Program-made: the position numbers and the translations under genes
Notes under the pieces: generated by a model
What the model saw: only the letters and a program-made list of their open reading frames with translations
Told to the model about the DNA's origin: nothing
The model's database searches: none
In this document: positions 5,560 through 6,899 of the stretch, in pieces
Numbering within the stretch: the stretch's first letter is position 1
How the letters are laid out: every line of letters begins with the position of its first letter
From: Planctomycetota bacterium
GTDB lineage: Bacteria; Planctomycetota; UBA1135; UBA2386
Reading direction: 5' to 3'
NCBI GenBank assembly: GCA_003235605.1
Contig: QJVU01000164.1
Span: forward strand, 1-6,899
Length of the DNA stretch: 6,899 bases

Positions 5560-6816
5560 ATGCGATGCCATCCGGCTGCCGCCACCACCTTCCTCTCAGT
5601 CTCGTTCCTGGGCGCAGCACTTTGCGCCCCCGTCGCGGCCCAAGAGGGGTCTTTCAAGAACGACCCCCAGGCACGGATCCTCTACGACCAGATGGTCGAG
5701 GCCCTGCGGGAGGCGAGAACGCTCTCCTGGACCAGCCACTACCGGTGGTGGGGCAAGGATGGCCGCGAGCTGTGCCGCTGTCGCTACGACATCCGCCTCA
5801 AGAAACCCAACTTCTTCCTGCTGGAGACCACCACCAAGGAGGGTCTCGGCGGCGGCGTCCTGGTGGGCGACGGCCAGCACCTGTGGATCTACTGGCCACT
5901 GCGGCGACCGTGCTTCAGCACCGAGAACCCGGAGGACTACGAGCGGTCCTGCGAGAACGTCTACATGAAGGAGTGGGCGGCGAACGGCCGACACTCCATC
6001 GCCCACCAGACGGGCCGGCTGGGGGTGGGTATGTCGATGACGATCCTCGACCCCAGCACCTTTCACGGCTACACGGACTCGCTTCAGGCCTACATCGACG
6101 GCGTGTCGTCGGTGGGCAGCGAGGCAATCCGGGGTGAAGAGTGCGACGTGATCCTGGTCAGCATCATGAAGGGCCAGCGCACCTGGAAGCTCTGGCTCAG
6201 CAGGAAGGACCACCTCCCGCGGAAGCTGCGCCAGGTCGTCCGCGTGAGCTATGACATCGTCACCGAAGAGGAGTGGTCCGAAGTGCGGATCAATGCCCCG
6301 ATCCCGGACAAGGTGTTTCGGTGGTCACCGCCGGAGGGCTGGAAGCAGTGGCGGATGCCGAAGCCCGGGGACAACCTGCTGGCGCACGGCTCCAGGGCAC
6401 CGGACTTCGAGCTGACGCTGGCGGACGGCAGCAAGACCAAGCTCTCCGACCACCGCGGCAAGGTGGTGTTGCTGAACTTCTGGCGGGTGGGTTGACCACC
6501 TTGCCGAGAGGAGATGGTCCATCTCCAAAGACTCCACGAGCAGTACGCGGACAAGGGTCTGGTCGTCCTCGGGTTCAACTGCGCCGACAAGAAGGACCTC
6601 GCCAGGGCGCTGCTGGAGAAGAAGGGTGTCACCTTCCCGAGCGTCCTGGATTCCTCGGACGGCGCCACCAATGTCGCCTACCGCCGCTACAAGATGAGCG
6701 GGGTCCCCCTCAACTACCTGATAGACCGGGAAGGCAGGATCGTGGATGCCTGGTACGGGTTCCGCAAGAGTGACCCTCGGATGAAGAAAGCGCTCAGAAG
6801 GCTGGGGATCGAGTAG
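5560..6816 (+). CDS. TlpA-like thiol-disulfide oxidoreductase with LolA/DUF2092-like N-terminus; candidate selenoprotein read through TGA at 6493
   Basis: A 418-residue exported protein if TGA 6493-6495 is read as selenocysteine. Residues 1-27 are a signal peptide (LSVSFLGAALCAPVAA, then QEG). Residues 35-265 are a beta-rich region resembling LolA/DUF2092 proteins: 'LVGDGQHLWIYWP' (101-113), 'WKLWLSRKDHLPRKLRQV' (209-226) and 'NAPIPDKVFRWSPPEGWKQ' (245-263). Residues 277-418 are a TlpA/AhpC-TSA redoxin: 'GSRAPDFELTLADG', 'GKVVLLNFWRVG', then U312-P-P-C315 and 'REEMVHLQRLHEQYADKGL', the cis-proline region 'SGVPLNYLIDREGRIVD' (Pro383) and a closing helix. The TGA replaces only the first CxxC cysteine; everything after it continues the same fold in frame. 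The start at 5560 has GAGGAG at 5545-5550 with a 9 nt spacer; 5539 is open but lacks such a site. A plain pipeline would stop at 6495 and add a false ORF from 6514. The alternative is a nonsense mutation. Confidence 0.82.
6493..6495 (+). other. in-frame TGA, candidate selenocysteine codon
   Basis: The codons around it read Asn-Phe-Trp-Arg-Val-Gly-[TGA]-Pro-Pro-Cys-Arg-Glu-Glu. In TlpA-type redoxins this column is the first, nucleophilic cysteine of CPPC. Cysteine codons (TGT, TGC) are one base from TGA, so both recoding and mutation are possible. The TGA is followed by C, a context known in E. coli for weak termination. The hairpin just downstream and the intact domain beyond favour Sec. Confidence 0.78.
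6510..6526 (+). promoter_or_regulatory. candidate bacterial SECIS hairpin
   Basis: A perfect inverted repeat pairs GGAGATG (6510-6516) with CATCTCC (6520-6526) around the loop GTC. If the closing G-C pair is left open, it is a 6 bp stem with the loop GGUCC. It begins 15 nt after the TGA, and the loop G at 6517 is 22 nt after it. Bacterial SECIS elements lie directly 3' of the UGA, inside the coding region, with a small apical loop carrying a G; the E. coli fdhF loop contains GGUC, as here. A lower GAG/CTC pairing (6506-6508 with 6532-6534) may extend it across an uneven internal loop. SelB would be the binding partner. Confidence 0.7.
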
Positions 6817-6827
6817 CCAGAAGAGCA

Positions 6828-6857
6828 GCGACCCTCGACGCAGTCGCCGAGGGTCGC
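6828..6857 (+). terminator. terminator-like hairpin after the redoxin gene
   Basis: A perfect 10 bp inverted repeat, GCGACCCTCG (6828-6837) and CGAGGGTCGC (6848-6857), with a 10 nt loop, lies 11 bases after the redoxin stop codon. No T-run follows (the next bases are CGGGGCAGGG), so it is not a classic intrinsic terminator. In a GC-rich genome it may still end transcription or protect the mRNA 3' end. Confidence 0.6.
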
Positions 6858-6899
6858 CGGGGCAGGGTATCTCGGTAATCGACCGGGACGGTCAGAGCT

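Noticed and set aside
5539..6495. Redoxin gene as a simple pseudogene broken by a nonsense mutation
   Set aside because: Possible but less likely: the TGA hits exactly the catalytic cysteine codon, is followed by a SECIS-like hairpin, and the frame beyond it is intact. It remains the main alternative until Sec genes are found.
6514..6816. A separate 100-residue ORF starting at ATG 6514
   Set aside because: It would begin after the first half of a redoxin fold, losing the CxxC and first strand, and its ATG sits inside the hairpin with no properly spaced ribosome site. It is the continuation of the frame upstream of the TGA.
1..6899. tRNA, rRNA, CRISPR arrays, insertion sequences, attachment sites
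   Set aside because: No cloverleaf, rRNA-like stretch, regular repeat-spacer pattern, transposase or terminal inverted repeat was seen; the window is ordinary chromosomal coding DNA apart from the recoding site.

Overview
This is a GC-rich bacterial window that is almost fully coding. It holds seven protein genes (one cut by the left edge), very short intergenic gaps and no RNA genes, insertion sequences or CRISPR. The domain mix (a signal-peptide protein joining a LolA/DUF2092-like region to a TlpA-like redoxin, an S41 peptidase, an AmmeMemoRadiSam pair, DUF488 and VOC) would fit a free-living Gram-negative lineage such as Planctomycetota, Acidobacteriota or Myxococcota. That placement is inference only; no marker gene is present.

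Layout. 2-292 (+) is the C-terminal TOBE part of an ABC transporter ATPase. 298-717 (-) is a VOC/glyoxalase-fold protein that converges on it. 840-1589 (+) is a class I SAM methyltransferase, divergent from the VOC gene across a 122 bp gap. 1576-2661 (-) and 2658-3497 (-) are an AmmeMemoRadiSam radical SAM enzyme and a Memo/LigB-like partner, joined by an ATGA stop/start overlap. 3620-4825 (-) is a secreted S41 peptidase reading toward that pair. 4876-5466 (+) is a DUF488 protein divergent from the peptidase. 5560-6816 (+) is a secreted TlpA-like redoxin, followed by a perfect 10 bp inverted repeat at 6828-6857.

Main result. The redoxin gene contains an in-frame TGA at 6493-6495, exactly where the first cysteine of the CxxC active site belongs (NFW-R-V-G-[TGA]-P-P-C-R-E-E). 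The frame stays open on both sides and gives a complete thioredoxin fold. Fifteen bases after the TGA starts a perfect hairpin (6510-6526) whose apical bases read GGUC, resembling the loop of the E. coli fdhF SECIS element as I recall it. The best reading is a selenoprotein of 418 residues with a U312-P-P-C315 active site. Standard annotation would split it into a truncated protein and a spurious 100-residue ORF. A Cys-to-stop mutation or a sequencing error is the main alternative. The Sec machinery (selA, selB, selC, selD) is not in the window and would have to be found elsewhere in the genome.
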